From contig NZ_CP117523.1 of assembly GCF_036812735.1 (NCBI RefSeq), forward strand, positions 1,054,001 to 1,118,000: DNA of 64,000 nucleotides, written 5' to 3'. The DNA is from Terrisporobacter glycolicus ATCC 14880 = DSM 1288 (GTDB taxonomy: Bacteria; Bacillota; Clostridia; Peptostreptococcales; Peptostreptococcaceae). The notes beneath the pieces are model-generated. The model did not search any database. It was not told the DNA's origin and was given only the letters and a program-made list of their open reading frames with translations. This document shows, piece by piece, positions 15,889 through 24,553 of this stretch (position 1 is the first letter of the stretch; each line of letters starts with the position of its first letter). The position numbers and the translations under genes were made by a program.

Positions 15889-16557
15889 ATGAGAACAAAA
15901 TTAATTGATAGAAAGTTACCTAACTATTCTATAGCAGAGGAGAGATTTAATTACATATCTCATATAGTAGGTGGTGCTATTGGTGTAATAGCCTTAGTAT
16001 TATGTGTAGTAATTTCAGCATGGCATCACGATATAATGGCAATAGTTACATCAGTAGTATATGGAATAACAATGATATTACTATATTCCATGTCATCCAT
16101 ATACCATGGTTTAAAAGATGGTATGGCAAAGAGAGTATTTCAAGTTTTAGATCACTGTGCTATTTATATTTTGATAGCGGGTACATATACACCAATTGCA
16201 CTATGTGCGGTAAGAGGAGTAGATCCAATAGTAGGATGGAGTATCTTTATTGTAGAATGGTCGCTTGCCATAATAGCAATTATATTTAATGCAATTGATT
16301 TAAAAAAATATGCTATATTTTCTATGATATGTAACTTAATAATGGGGTGGGGCATAATTGTAGTAGTTCCTGTAGCTATTAAGGCTCTTACTTGGAATGG
16401 ATTCATGTATATTTTAGCAGGAGGAATATTCTACACAGTTGGAGCTGTTTTATATGGAATAGGAAGGAATAAAAGTTATATGCATTGTATTTTCCATGTA
16501 TTTGTGTTACTTGGAAGTATAGCTCACTTATTTGGAATAATGTTTTATGTATTATAA
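15889..16557 (+). CDS. Hemolysin III / YqfA family membrane protein (PAQR-like)
   Basis: This 222-residue integral membrane protein of the hemolysin III family has about seven hydrophobic helices. The conserved residues of the PAQR superfamily are visible: Ser/His in MSSIYHGLK, Asp-His in QVLDHCAIYILIAGTYTP, and the C-terminal His pairs (HCIFHVFVLLGSIAH). These are thought to bind zinc. Start ATG 15889 behind AGGAGG is chosen; an upstream in-frame ATG has no ribosome binding site. Despite the name, most members are not toxins; membrane lipid homeostasis is the usual suggestion. Confidence 0.88.
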   Translation: MRTKLIDRKLPNYSIAEERFNYISHIVGGAIGVIALVLCVVISAWHHDIMAIVTSVVYGITMILLYSMSSIYHGLKDGMAKRVFQVLDHCAIYILIAGTYTPIALCAVRGVDPIVGWSIFIVEWSLAIIAIIFNAIDLKKYAIFSMICNLIMGWGIIVVVPVAIKALTWNGFMYILAGGIFYTVGAVLYGIGRNKSYMHCIFHVFVLLGSIAHLFGIMFYVL

Positions 16558-16575
16558 ATTAGGGGGGAGATATTA

Positions 16576-17670
16576 TTGAGTAAAATTGTACTAATATCCT
16601 GTACTAATGGAAAGAAGGCTGGATTTAATTTAGTTAAGGATATAGATAAAGAGAGCCAATTATTTAAGCTATCTATAGACTATGGAAAAAAGATTGCAGA
16701 TGAAATTTATATATTAACTTCAAGATATGGTCTTGTAAAAGAAAGAGATTATACCATGTCATACAATGAGTCGGCCAGTTTTACAAGTGAAATGGAAAAT
16801 AGACTATGGTCATTGAAAATCTTGAATAAATTAAACAATTTTACCAACATACATGAAGATGAATATATTATCTTAGCAGATAAAAACTATTATAAAAACT
16901 ATGTGGAATTCTTAAACAATGTAGACATGCCTTTAGACCACTTATCAGTAGAAGAAAAGATAAATTTTTTAAGAGAAGAGCTAAATGAAGAGAACGGTGG
17001 TAAGACTTCCTATGGAGAAAAATTACATATACTTTTTAATTCTATGAAAAGATATAATCATAATAATTTTGATGAAATACCATTTACTAATGGTATTTAT
17101 GTGGTTTTAGATAAAAAAGAAAAATACAAAGGTATGGATAGGATTGTAAGAATAGGTACTCATGACAACGATAATAAATTAATTGTTAGAATTAAGAATC
17201 ACTATAAAAATGGATTTAAAGATAGTAGTTTTTTTAGAAAAAATATAGGAAAGTCTATTTTATCTTATAATGAACACGATTATTTATATATTTGGAATAT
17301 AAACTTTAATGATAAAGTTAATGAAAGTAAATATGAACAACTTAGAGATATGAAAGTAGAGTCAGTTTTAGAAGAAAAAATAAGTAATTATATGAAAGAA
17401 AGATTTGAATTTGTATGTTTTGAAGTGAAGGAGTCAGAAGATAGATATAGATTAGAAGAGGGCTTAATTTCTACAATATATCATGATGAGGAATTTGATA
17501 GTTCTGAAAAGTGGCTAGGAAAATACAGTCCTATGGATGAAATAAGAGACAGCAAAATGTGGGTATCTAAAATATATGATAAAGCTAAATTAAATGAAAG
17601 TGAACTTAGAAAAATTATAACTTTATGCGTTAAATCAAATGAGGAAAAAGAAGAATTTAGCCAAGAATAA
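16576..17670 (+). CDS. Fusion protein: DUF6884-like N-terminal domain plus GIY-YIG nuclease domain
   Basis: This 364-residue protein starts with a domain that opens LISCTNGKK and contains ILTSRYGLV (about 46-54), as in DUF6884/YaaA-like proteins; the domain spans about 1-120. A linker follows, then a GIY-YIG fold from about 170: Gly-Ile-Tyr at 173-175, Arg-Ile-Gly at 192-194 in place of the second motif, a conserved Arg near 205, a Glu in EEGLISTIY, and the closing WLGKYSP. The start is a TTG at 16576 after GGGGGGAG. It lies 18 bp after the hemolysin III gene. Possible roles are nucleic acid modification or cleavage. Substrate and activity are unknown, and the first Tyr of the YIG motif is replaced. 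Confidence 0.7.
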   Translation: MSKIVLISCTNGKKAGFNLVKDIDKESQLFKLSIDYGKKIADEIYILTSRYGLVKERDYTMSYNESASFTSEMENRLWSLKILNKLNNFTNIHEDEYIILADKNYYKNYVEFLNNVDMPLDHLSVEEKINFLREELNEENGGKTSYGEKLHILFNSMKRYNHNNFDEIPFTNGIYVVLDKKEKYKGMDRIVRIGTHDNDNKLIVRIKNHYKNGFKDSSFFRKNIGKSILSYNEHDYLYIWNINFNDKVNESKYEQLRDMKVESVLEEKISNYMKERFEFVCFEVKESEDRYRLEEGLISTIYHDEEFDSSEKWLGKYSPMDEIRDSKMWVSKIYDKAKLNESELRKIITLCVKSNEEKEEFSQE

Positions 17671-17682
17671 AATAATAATCAT

Positions 17683-17735
17683 GAAAAGCTGATTAAAATA
17701 AGAAGATATGTCTTATTTTAATCAGCTTTTCTTTT
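17683..17735. terminator. Bidirectional terminator between the GIY-YIG fusion and ydbC-like genes
   Basis: A 20-bp stem, AAAAGCTGATTAAAATAAGA with its exact complement, is separated by a 7-nt loop. A-run and T-run flanks suit both strands. Confidence 0.88.
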
Positions 17736-17762
17736 ATTTTAAATTTATTTAAAAATAGTAAT

Positions 17763-17978
17763 CTATAAATTAATAATTATTTCTTTTAAAGCTTCAAACT
17801 CTTCATTACTTAATGTAATTCCTTTTCCCATTTTTTCGTGCTCTGGACCCCAGTCTCTTAAGTCATATTTTGGTTTAGCACCATTCCAACTAATAAGATT
17901 TAACTCTTTTGTCCATCCTTTAGCATTTTCAGATAATACTCCTAAATGTTCAACTATATCATATTTAAAATCTGCCAT
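17763..17978 (-). CDS. YdbC-like PC4-fold single-stranded DNA-binding protein
   Basis: This 71-residue protein resembles the YdbC family of bacterial PC4-like proteins: VLSENAKGWTKELNLISWNGAKPKYDLRDWGPEHEKMGKGITLS is nearly diagnostic in pattern. YdbC folds like the eukaryotic coactivator PC4, forms dimers and binds single-stranded DNA without strong sequence preference. ATG 17978 is preceded by AAGGAG on the minus strand. Single gene, convergent with the GIY-YIG fusion across a shared terminator. Confidence 0.88.
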   Translation of the reverse strand: MADFKYDIVEHLGVLSENAKGWTKELNLISWNGAKPKYDLRDWGPEHEKMGKGITLSNEEFEALKEIIINL

Positions 17979-18012
17979 TTATAAAAACTCCTTTTTTATA
18001 ACATTTTATCAT

Positions 18013-18071
18013 ATATTTCTATTATTATAAAATATTAGATATTATAAACAATTTTATAATAATAGAAATAT
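18013..18071. repeat. 21-bp perfect AT-only inverted repeat
   Basis: Arms 18013-18033 and 18051-18071 are exact reverse complements around a 17-nt centre. No T-run and no gene remnant is inside. It lies in the non-coding stretch upstream of the ydbC-like gene (which reads away from it) and before the small gene at 18192, so it could be an operator or a small hairpin insertion. Confidence 0.55.
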
Positions 18072-18191
18072 TTTTAAGAGTGAATTTTTATATTATTTTC
18101 ATTGTTAGTAACCTACACATTTATTTTTCATAATATATATTACACTTGAATAATAAATGTTAGATATGGCTAAAATCAGCGGAGGTATGAC

Positions 18192-18305
18192 ATGAGAATA
18201 TTAAAATGCATAGTGAAGATTTTTTTTAGAAGAGTAATATATAAATATAAAAATGTATCTTATATGGAAATTTCCATAGGTCTGGAGGAAGATAATAATA
18301 TATAG
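18192..18305 (+). CDS. Possible 37-residue small protein with its own terminator
   Basis: ATG 18192 follows a clear GGAGGT (18181-18186) and is open for 37 codons to TAG 18303-18305. The N-terminal half is basic and hydrophobic (MRILKCIVKIFFRR), suggesting an amphipathic or membrane-associated helix; the C-terminal half is acidic (GLEEDNN). A hairpin terminator begins at the base after the stop. A good ribosome binding site plus an adjacent terminator argues for a real small gene, although homology cannot be tested here. The rest of the gap up to 18466 is AT-rich with no other frame. Confidence 0.5.
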   Translation: MRILKCIVKIFFRRVIYKYKNVSYMEISIGLEEDNNI

Positions 18306-18332
18306 AAAAAGTTAGATTTGTCTAACTTTTTA
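18306..18332 (+). terminator. Terminator of the small gene
   Basis: AAAAAGTTAGA pairs with TCTAACTTTTT around a 4-nt loop; it begins directly after the stop codon. Confidence 0.8.
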
Positions 18333-18466
18333 CATTTAGTTTATGATAATTTTAACAAAAATGTTTATAATTAAATTGTAGGGTCAATAATAAAAAGGGA
18401 TTTTATACTTTTTTATAGAAAATGTATGAAAAGTAAATAATTTATTGTTGAAAGGGGGTTGTATAT

Positions 18467-19399
18467 ATGGATAGTATAGATAACAGAATTAAAATTGTAA
18501 AAGACGAAGTTATAGATATTAAAGTAGATGCTATTGTAAATCCAACTGATGAGTGTTTTAGCGGTAGCGATAGACTTGATAAGTTAATTCAAAAGAACGC
18601 TGGAGCAAAACTTAGTAAGAAGTTATCCAAAAGTGGAACTTGCCAAGTAGGTCATAGTATTATTACAAAAGGATATGATTTAAATGTAAAAAGTATAGTT
18701 CACACCTGCACACCTAAATGGGAAGGTGGAGATGAAGATGAATGTCATTTATTATATTCCTGCTATAAAAACTCCATAGACATGGCAGTGGAATGTGATA
18801 ATAAAACAATAGCAATTCCTTCAATCAGTTCAGGAAATAACAAATTTCCTTTAGACAAGTCAGCTAATATAGCCTATTATACAGCATGGAAAATGGTAAA
18901 AAAATATGATTCTAAATACCTAGAAACTATATATTTTTCATGCACAAATAAAAATACGTACGAATATTATAAGAAGCTTTCCCAGGATTATAAAGATATA
19001 GAGTTCTCATTAGAAATGATTGAGCAATATAAAAAAATGGATAAATACAATCAATATAATTTTACTATTGAAGATTTTATTACAAATTTAGGGGTAGAGA
19101 ATTCTTATAATATTTTTTTACTTAAAGAAGCATTTTTGGCAGGAAATATTGAATTGGAATTTATTGAAGAAACTGTGAAAACTCTTAAACAAGTCTTCCT
19201 ACAAATGAAGAATATGAGTAAAAACTTTGCTGAAAAAGTTTATATAGAAGAACTAGAATCAACAGAAAGCATATTAAAAGAAATATTTAACACTATCGAT
19301 TATGATACTATAGAACATGCAAAAGAAAGAACAAAGGAGTATTTTGTCCATGTAAATGATTATGTATTTGAAAAAATAAATAATTCTTATAGATATTAA
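18467..19399 (+). CDS. Macrodomain protein with C-terminal helical extension
   Basis: This 310-residue protein has an N-terminal macrodomain (about 8-165) with VDAIVNPTDECFSGSDRLDKLIQKNAG and the later IAIPSISSGNNKFPLDKSA. These are the adenosine- and phosphate-binding loops of ADP-ribose-binding and hydrolysing macrodomains. The usual Asn-Ala-Ala is Asn-Pro-Thr here, so catalytic activity is uncertain. Residues 170-310 are mainly charged helices with no family I recognise. Start ATG 18467 follows AAAGGGGG. Next to an RNase H-like gene and near a GIY-YIG fusion, a role in nucleic acid or ADP-ribose turnover is possible. Confidence 0.82.
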   Translation: MDSIDNRIKIVKDEVIDIKVDAIVNPTDECFSGSDRLDKLIQKNAGAKLSKKLSKSGTCQVGHSIITKGYDLNVKSIVHTCTPKWEGGDEDECHLLYSCYKNSIDMAVECDNKTIAIPSISSGNNKFPLDKSANIAYYTAWKMVKKYDSKYLETIYFSCTNKNTYEYYKKLSQDYKDIEFSLEMIEQYKKMDKYNQYNFTIEDFITNLGVENSYNIFLLKEAFLAGNIELEFIEETVKTLKQVFLQMKNMSKNFAEKVYIEELESTESILKEIFNTIDYDTIEHAKERTKEYFVHVNDYVFEKINNSYRY

Positions 19400-19469
19400 T
19401 TATATTATTTAGTATTATTAATGATATTATAATATTTATTTTAAATGCATAAATGAAAGGAATTTTAAT

Positions 19470-20234
19470 ATGTCGAAAAAGAAGTACTATGCAGTTAAAG
19501 TTGGTAAAACTCCAGGAATATATTTTACTTGGGCTGACTGCTCTGCACAGGTAACAGGATATAAAGGCGCAAAATATAAAAGTTTTCCAACTATTGAAGA
19601 AGCTATGGCTTTTATTGGTGATGCTAGTACAACAGTTATAAAAAAAGAAGAAACAGTTAAGGAAAAATCACCAATTAAGAAAAAGACTAATACAAATACA
19701 AAAGAACTAAAAGAAGGTTATGACGTTAAGCCTATTAGAAGTACTGCAAAAATTAAAACTTACAAATCATATATAAGTCCAGAAGAAATTAGTAATGATT
19801 ATGAGTTTATTGCTTTTGTTGATGGAAGCTATGATAGAGGAAATCAAGTTTTTGGATCTGGAGTAATTGTACTTGACCCTAATAATAGTTCTCATGATAC
19901 TTACTACAATGCAGGATATGACAAATGGGATCAATGGAATATTGTAGGAGAATTAGAATCTGTAAAAGTTGCTATAAATAAGGCAAAAGAATTAGGAAAA
20001 CAAAATGTAGCTATTTATCACGACTTAAAAAATATAGCTTTATGGGCTAGTGGTGAGTGGCAGGCGAAGAATGAGTACACTCAGGAATATGTAAGGTATA
20101 TGGAAAAAATAAGTAAAGAATTGAATATTTGCTTTGTAAAAGTAAAGGCACATAGCAATGAAAGTGTGTATAATGATTTGGCAGATGAAGCTGCAAAAGG
20201 CGCTATTATAAAATATTTAAATGAAAATAAGTAA
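19470..20234 (+). CDS. RNase H family protein with N-terminal viroplasmin domain
   Basis: This 254-residue ribonuclease H1-type protein starts with the viroplasmin/RNase HI N-terminal domain that binds RNA-DNA hybrids (KYYAVKVGKTPGIYFTWADCSAQVTGYKGAKYKSF, in the first 45 residues). A charged linker rich in Lys and Glu follows. The catalytic domain (about 110-250) keeps the acidic set: Asp in AFVDGSYD, Glu in GELESVKVA, Asp in IYHDLKNIA and Asp in NDLADEAAKGA. It should cleave RNA in RNA-DNA hybrids. Start ATG 19470 follows GAAAGGAA. Its terminator is shared with the convergent aminotransferase gene. Confidence 0.92.
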   Translation: MSKKKYYAVKVGKTPGIYFTWADCSAQVTGYKGAKYKSFPTIEEAMAFIGDASTTVIKKEETVKEKSPIKKKTNTNTKELKEGYDVKPIRSTAKIKTYKSYISPEEISNDYEFIAFVDGSYDRGNQVFGSGVIVLDPNNSSHDTYYNAGYDKWDQWNIVGELESVKVAINKAKELGKQNVAIYHDLKNIALWASGEWQAKNEYTQEYVRYMEKISKELNICFVKVKAHSNESVYNDLADEAAKGAIIKYLNENK

Positions 20235-20261
20235 AAATTTATTTTTGTAATTTTGAGAAAT

Positions 20262-20293
20262 AATAAAAGGACATATAGTATGTCCTTTTATTA
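20262..20293. terminator. Bidirectional terminator after the RNase H gene
   Basis: AATAAAAGGACATA pairs with TATGTCCTTTTATT around TAG. It serves both converging genes. Confidence 0.85.
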
Positions 20294-20299
20294 TTTAAA

Positions 20300-21376
20300 T
20301 TAATATAAAATTTCTTTTAAAGAATTAATAAGATATCTATTATCTTCTGGTTTTAAAACGCATACTCTAAAGAAATATTCATCCAGTCCGTCAAAGGACT
20401 GGCAGTCTCTTATTATAATTTTTTTAGGTATTAGCTTTTCTCTAAGTTCACTAGCTGTTATAGTTTTATCTTTTAATTTACATAATATAAAATTACCTTT
20501 ACTTTCATAAACTGTAAGATTATTAAATTCACATAAAGAATTATATATATAATTTCTTTCGTTTAAAATTATATCTACGCAATTGGAAATATAATTATTG
20601 TCAGTGAACATTATTTCACCCATAGATGAAGCAATAATATTTATATTCCATAAATCAAGATTCTTGTTGATTTCATTTTTTATACTTTCATTGCCAATTA
20701 ACCCATATCCTAATCTAATACCAGGTGTGGAGAAAAATTTAGAAGTACCTCTAATTACAAATAAGTTGTTATATTGATCAACTAAAGGTGTGGAAGAATA
20801 AATACTAGTATTTGTAAATTCAATATATGTTTCATCAACCATAACAAAAGCATTGGTATTTTTTAATATAATTTCTATTTCAAATTTAGAAAAAGAGAAA
20901 CCTGTTGGATTATTAGGATTGCAAATGACGATTAAATCATATTCATGCTTATTTATAAAATCAACAAATTCCACAGGATCTATTTCAAAATCATTGTATT
21001 CCCTAGAGAAATACTTAACTATTTCACAATCAATTTTCTTAAGTTCTTTTTCATATTCTGAATATATTGGGGAAAGAAGAACTGCCTTTTTAGGAGTAAT
21101 AGTACTTATAAAGGAAGATATAAGTTCTGTAGCACCACTTCCTAAAACCATGTTATCTTTATTACAATTGCAATAAGATGAAATTGATTTTTTTAATTCA
21201 ACATATTCTGGATCAGGATAAACTGATACCATATTTATATTATTAATTACATATTCCTTTGCTAAAGTTGATGTGCCAAATGGATTAATATTAGAGCTGA
21301 AGTCTAAAAATTCATCTTTTGAAAAACCATATTGTTTTGACAAATCATATAAATTAGCACCATGATTTACATTCAT
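20300..21376 (-). CDS. PLP-dependent aminotransferase, CobD/HisC-like
   Basis: This 358-residue class I/II fold enzyme resembles threonine-phosphate decarboxylase (CobD) and histidinol-phosphate aminotransferase. MNVNHGANLYDLSKQYG and DFSSNINPFG at the N-terminus are typical of CobD. The PLP-binding elements are NPNNPTG, DETYIEF and Ser-Lys in RGTSKFFSTPGIRLGYG. CobD makes the aminopropanol arm of cobalamin, which would fit the B12-dependent ornithine mutase in this window, but no other cobalamin genes lie nearby. ATG 21376 is chosen because GGAGG directly precedes it; the long upstream extension is a hydrophobic artefact crossing the hpt promoter. Confidence 0.8.
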   Translation of the reverse strand: MNVNHGANLYDLSKQYGFSKDEFLDFSSNINPFGTSTLAKEYVINNINMVSVYPDPEYVELKKSISSYCNCNKDNMVLGSGATELISSFISTITPKKAVLLSPIYSEYEKELKKIDCEIVKYFSREYNDFEIDPVEFVDFINKHEYDLIVICNPNNPTGFSFSKFEIEIILKNTNAFVMVDETYIEFTNTSIYSSTPLVDQYNNLFVIRGTSKFFSTPGIRLGYGLIGNESIKNEINKNLDLWNINIIASSMGEIMFTDNNYISNCVDIILNERNYIYNSLCEFNNLTVYESKGNFILCKLKDKTITASELREKLIPKKIIIRDCQSFDGLDEYFFRVCVLKPEDNRYLINSLKEILY

Positions 21377-21525
21377 AATTAGCCCTCCAATTTTTTTGAT
21401 TCTTAATATAGTATAGTATAAATTAAATATATGTAGATATGTACAAAAATAAAAAGAATATTGTACTAATACAATAGCTATAATATTTAACAAAAAAATG
21501 CAATATAAAACACGAATGAAAATAT

Positions 21526-21553
21526 TTGAAAAAGGGAAAATATATGTTATAAT
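21526..21553 (+). promoter_or_regulatory. Promoter of hpt
   Basis: TTGAAA (21526-21531), a 16-bp spacer and TATAAT (21548-21553) preceded by TG (extended -10). Confidence 0.7.
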
Positions 21554-21584
21554 AAACATGATTCATCATTACTGGGAGGAAATT

Positions 21585-22109
21585 ATGTATAAATTAAATG
21601 GAGTTCTGTACTCAGCAGAAGAAATAAAAGATAAAGTTAAAGAACTAGCAAGTCAAATAGAAAAAGATTATGCTGGAGAAGAGTTACTAGTAGTTGGAAT
21701 ATTAAAAGGTGCTAGTGTTTTTTGTGCTGACTTAATAAGAGAGATAAATTTAGATGTAAGAATGGACTTTATGGTTGTTTCAAGTTATGGAACATCAACT
21801 GATTCATCAGGTACAGTTAAAATAATAAAAGATTTAGATGTAGATATAGAAAATAAAAATGTATTAATAGTAGAGGATATAATTGATTCAGGTTTAACTT
21901 TAAGCTCATTAGTTGCAGCTTTAAAAACTAGAAAGCCAAAATCATTAAGACTTTGTACATTATTAGACAAGCCAGAAAGAAGAACATCAGATATTAAAGT
22001 TGATTATGTAGGATATGTGATTGAAGACAAATTTATAGTTGGATATGGGATAGATTACGCTGAAAAATATAGAAATCTTCCTTATATAGGTATTGTTGAA
22101 GATATATAA
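21585..22109 (+). CDS. hpt: Hypoxanthine phosphoribosyltransferase
   Basis: This 174-residue purine-salvage enzyme converts hypoxanthine (and usually guanine) plus PRPP to IMP/GMP. The PRPP-binding loop VLIVEDIIDSGLTL (about 93-106) is diagnostic, together with the SSYG flap region (about 65-68), the GILKG loop and the C-terminal purine-contacting VGYGIDYAEKYRNLPYIG. Start ATG 21585 follows GGGAGGA; an upstream in-frame ATG lies in the promoter region. Single gene with its own promoter and terminator. Confidence 0.95.
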   Translation: MYKLNGVLYSAEEIKDKVKELASQIEKDYAGEELLVVGILKGASVFCADLIREINLDVRMDFMVVSSYGTSTDSSGTVKIIKDLDVDIENKNVLIVEDIIDSGLTLSSLVAALKTRKPKSLRLCTLLDKPERRTSDIKVDYVGYVIEDKFIVGYGIDYAEKYRNLPYIGIVEDI

Positions 22110-22118
22110 GAACATAAT

Positions 22119-22154
22119 AAAAAGGAGTATAAGAGTAAATCTTATACTCTTTTT
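22119..22154 (+). terminator. Terminator of hpt
   Basis: AAAAGGAGTATAAGA pairs with TCTTATACTCTTTT (one G-T) and is followed by T residues. Confidence 0.85.
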
Positions 22155-22284
22155 AGCATATTTCAAAATGTAAATTATAAGAAAAATAACAAAATATTAT
22201 ATTTATTGTCAAAAGATATATATTTATTTTGAAAAATTATGTAAAATAGAAAAGAAGAAGTATTTTATTGAAAGGTGGTAAATT

Positions 22285-23205
22285 ATGGGATCTCAACTGG
22301 ACATATTAATGTATTTGCAAAGTATAAGAAATGAGTTACTTACAGGTATATTTACATTCTTTACTATATGCACAGAAGTACCAGTAATAACCGTATTAAC
22401 AGGGGTAATATATTGGTGTATAAATAAAAAAGCAGGGCAAAGAACTTTATTTGCGCTTTGTGGAAGTTTAAATATAAATGCATGGATTAAAAATTTTGTT
22501 AAAATGCCAAGACCTATAGGTACAGAAGGTTTAGAATCTTTAAGAGTAGAAACTGCAACAGGTTATTCTTTTCCTAGTGGACATACGCAAACGGCTACTA
22601 CTTTTTGGACTTCTATGATGTATTTATTTAGAAAATCATGGATATACATTATAGGAATATTAATGATTATAGGAGCAGGAATATCAAGATTATATTTAGG
22701 TGTCCATTGGCCAATGGACGTAATTGTTGCATGGGGATTTGGCATAGTTTTAAGTATAATATTTATAAAATTATTTGACTACATAGATGATAGCAAAAAT
22801 TACTATATATTAGTAATTTTGATGTTAATATTTGGAGTTTGTACATATTTTGTTGGTGGAGAAGATTTATACAAAATGTTTGGTCTTTATACAGGTTTTG
22901 CACTAGGTTATATGGTAGAAGATACTTTTATTAACTTTAGTACGGAAAATGAGACTAGAAGAAAAAATATATTTGCTAAAAAAACTTCAAAAAATGAAGG
23001 TTTAGGTAAAAAAATACTTAGATTTGTAGTAGGGATAATATCATTATTAGCAGTTTATTTGTTGCTTAATTATGTGCAAGATACTTTAATAGTTAATAAA
23101 GCAGAAGAGATAATTAATATTATTAAATATTTAAAATATACAATTGTAGTATTTTGGGGTGTAGCAGGTGCTCCAGCACTATTTAAATTATTTAAGCTAG
23201 CATAA
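22285..23205 (+). CDS. PAP2-family membrane phosphatase
   Basis: This 306-residue membrane protein belongs to the type 2 phosphatidic acid phosphatase superfamily and dephosphorylates lipid phosphates or undecaprenyl pyrophosphate. All three active-site motifs are present: Lys-x6-Arg-Pro in KNFVKMPRP, PSGH in SFPSGHTQ, and SRxxxxxHxxxD in SRLYLGVHWPMD. About six to eight helices are predicted, with a long C-terminal membrane region beyond the PAP2 core. ATG 22285 follows AAAGGTGG. The following flavoprotein gene starts 31 bp later. Confidence 0.92.
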   Translation: MGSQLDILMYLQSIRNELLTGIFTFFTICTEVPVITVLTGVIYWCINKKAGQRTLFALCGSLNINAWIKNFVKMPRPIGTEGLESLRVETATGYSFPSGHTQTATTFWTSMMYLFRKSWIYIIGILMIIGAGISRLYLGVHWPMDVIVAWGFGIVLSIIFIKLFDYIDDSKNYYILVILMLIFGVCTYFVGGEDLYKMFGLYTGFALGYMVEDTFINFSTENETRRKNIFAKKTSKNEGLGKKILRFVVGIISLLAVYLLLNYVQDTLIVNKAEEIINIIKYLKYTIVVFWGVAGAPALFKLFKLA

Positions 23206-23236
23206 ATTTCCATATTTTTAAGGAAAGGATGATTAT

Positions 23237-24463
23237 TTGAAAACAGTAGTAGTAATAGGCGGAGGTCCGGCTGGAATGATGGCAGCATCAACTGCAGCTG
23301 ATAATGGAGCCAATGTTATACTTTTAGAAAAACAACATAGATTAGGAAGAAAGCTTTTAATTACAGGAAAGGGAAGATGTAATATTACTAATGATTGTGA
23401 TGTAGAAGAGTTAATAGAAAATGTACCTACAAATGGTAAATTTTTATACAGTGCTTTTTACACATTTACAAATTATGATGCAATAACTATGTTTAATTCT
23501 CTTGGTCTTGCAACTAAAACGGAAAGAGGAAAAAGAGTATTTCCTCAAAGTGACAAAGCCTTAGATGTGGTAAAAGCTTTAGAAAGACAAGTTAAAGACA
23601 AAAAAGTAAAAATTATATTAGATGCGAAGGTTAACAAAATCATAGCAAAAGATAATAAAATAGAAAAAGTTATTTATAACAATAATGAAGTAATAAAATG
23701 TGACAGTGTAATACTGGCTACAGGAGGCATGAGTTATCCTCTTACTGGATCTACAGGAGATGGATATAAGTTCGCTAAGTCTTTAGGACATACAATAATA
23801 AGTCCGAAACCTTCTTTAATTGGTATTGAGGTGCAAGAAAATTTTGTTAAAGATTTAGAAAAATTAGCTCTTAGAAATGTGGCTATAACTGTGATTAGTA
23901 GCAAAAATAAAAAAATATATAATGACTTCGGAGAATTAGAATTTACAGAATATGGTTTAGATGGACCGATAATAAAATCTGCTAGTTGCAGAATGAAAGA
24001 TACTAGTAAAGAAAATTACAAAATCATTCTTGACTTAAAACCAGCATTAGATGAAGAAAAGTTAGATAAAAGAATTATTAAAGATTTTACAAAGTACACA
24101 AACAAAAACTTTGAAAATTCGTTGGATGATTTGCTTCCAAAAAAACTTATACCAATAATAATTGAATTAAGTGAAATACCAAGACACTTAAAAGTAAATC
24201 AAATATCTAAAAAACAAAGGTTAAATTTAGTTTATTTATTAAAAAATCTTACTTTTACTGTAAAGAGATATAGACCAATAGAAGAAGCTATAGTTACTTC
24301 TGGAGGAATTAAAGTAAGTGAAATTAATGCCAGTACCATGGAATCTAAAATTGTAAACAATCTGTTCTTTGCAGGAGAAATTATAGATGTGGATGCATAT
24401 ACTGGAGGATTTAATCTACAGATAGCTTATTCAACAGCTTACTTAGCTGGTACCAATTGTTAA
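23237..24463 (+). CDS. BaiN/HI0933-family FAD-dependent oxidoreductase
   Basis: This 408-residue flavoprotein of the HI0933/YhiN/BaiN family has the N-terminal FAD motif GGGPAGMMAASTA (about 7-19). It also has the family signature GRKLLITGKGRCNITN (about 34-49), the ATGG motif (DSVILATGGMSYPLTGSTGDGY) and the C-terminal GEIIDVDAYTGGFNLQIAYSTA. Substrates are poorly defined; BaiN is implicated in bile acid dehydroxylation, but that should not be assumed here. The start is a TTG at 23237, eight bases after an AAGGA site, since no ATG is available before the FAD strand. Confidence 0.88.
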   Translation: MKTVVVIGGGPAGMMAASTAADNGANVILLEKQHRLGRKLLITGKGRCNITNDCDVEELIENVPTNGKFLYSAFYTFTNYDAITMFNSLGLATKTERGKRVFPQSDKALDVVKALERQVKDKKVKIILDAKVNKIIAKDNKIEKVIYNNNEVIKCDSVILATGGMSYPLTGSTGDGYKFAKSLGHTIISPKPSLIGIEVQENFVKDLEKLALRNVAITVISSKNKKIYNDFGELEFTEYGLDGPIIKSASCRMKDTSKENYKIILDLKPALDEEKLDKRIIKDFTKYTNKNFENSLDDLLPKKLIPIIIELSEIPRHLKVNQISKKQRLNLVYLLKNLTFTVKRYRPIEEAIVTSGGIKVSEINASTMESKIVNNLFFAGEIIDVDAYTGGFNLQIAYSTAYLAGTNC

Positions 24464-24484
24464 AAATTTTGTCAAAAATTGCAT

Positions 24485-24513
24485 ACATGTTAAATCTCAA
24501 TTGTAACATAATA
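24485..24513 (+). promoter_or_regulatory. Probable sigma-G promoter of the SASP gene
   Basis: ACATG (24485-24489) and CATAATA (24507-24513), spaced 17 bp apart, fit the forespore sigma-G consensus (GNATR and CATNNTA), as expected for a SASP gene. Borders are tentative. Confidence 0.5.
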
Positions 24514-24553
24514 GTATTAGAAACAAATATTAAAAAAGAAAAGAGGTAATAAC

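Noticed and set aside
16576-20234. Defence island
   Set aside because: The genes are in separate units with different orientations, and no known defence system component or mobile gene is present; kept only as a speculative finding.
21377-21559. 61-residue N-terminal extension of the aminotransferase on the minus strand
   Set aside because: It covers the hpt promoter, is purely hydrophobic in an AT-rich gap, and the ribosome binding site fits ATG 21376.
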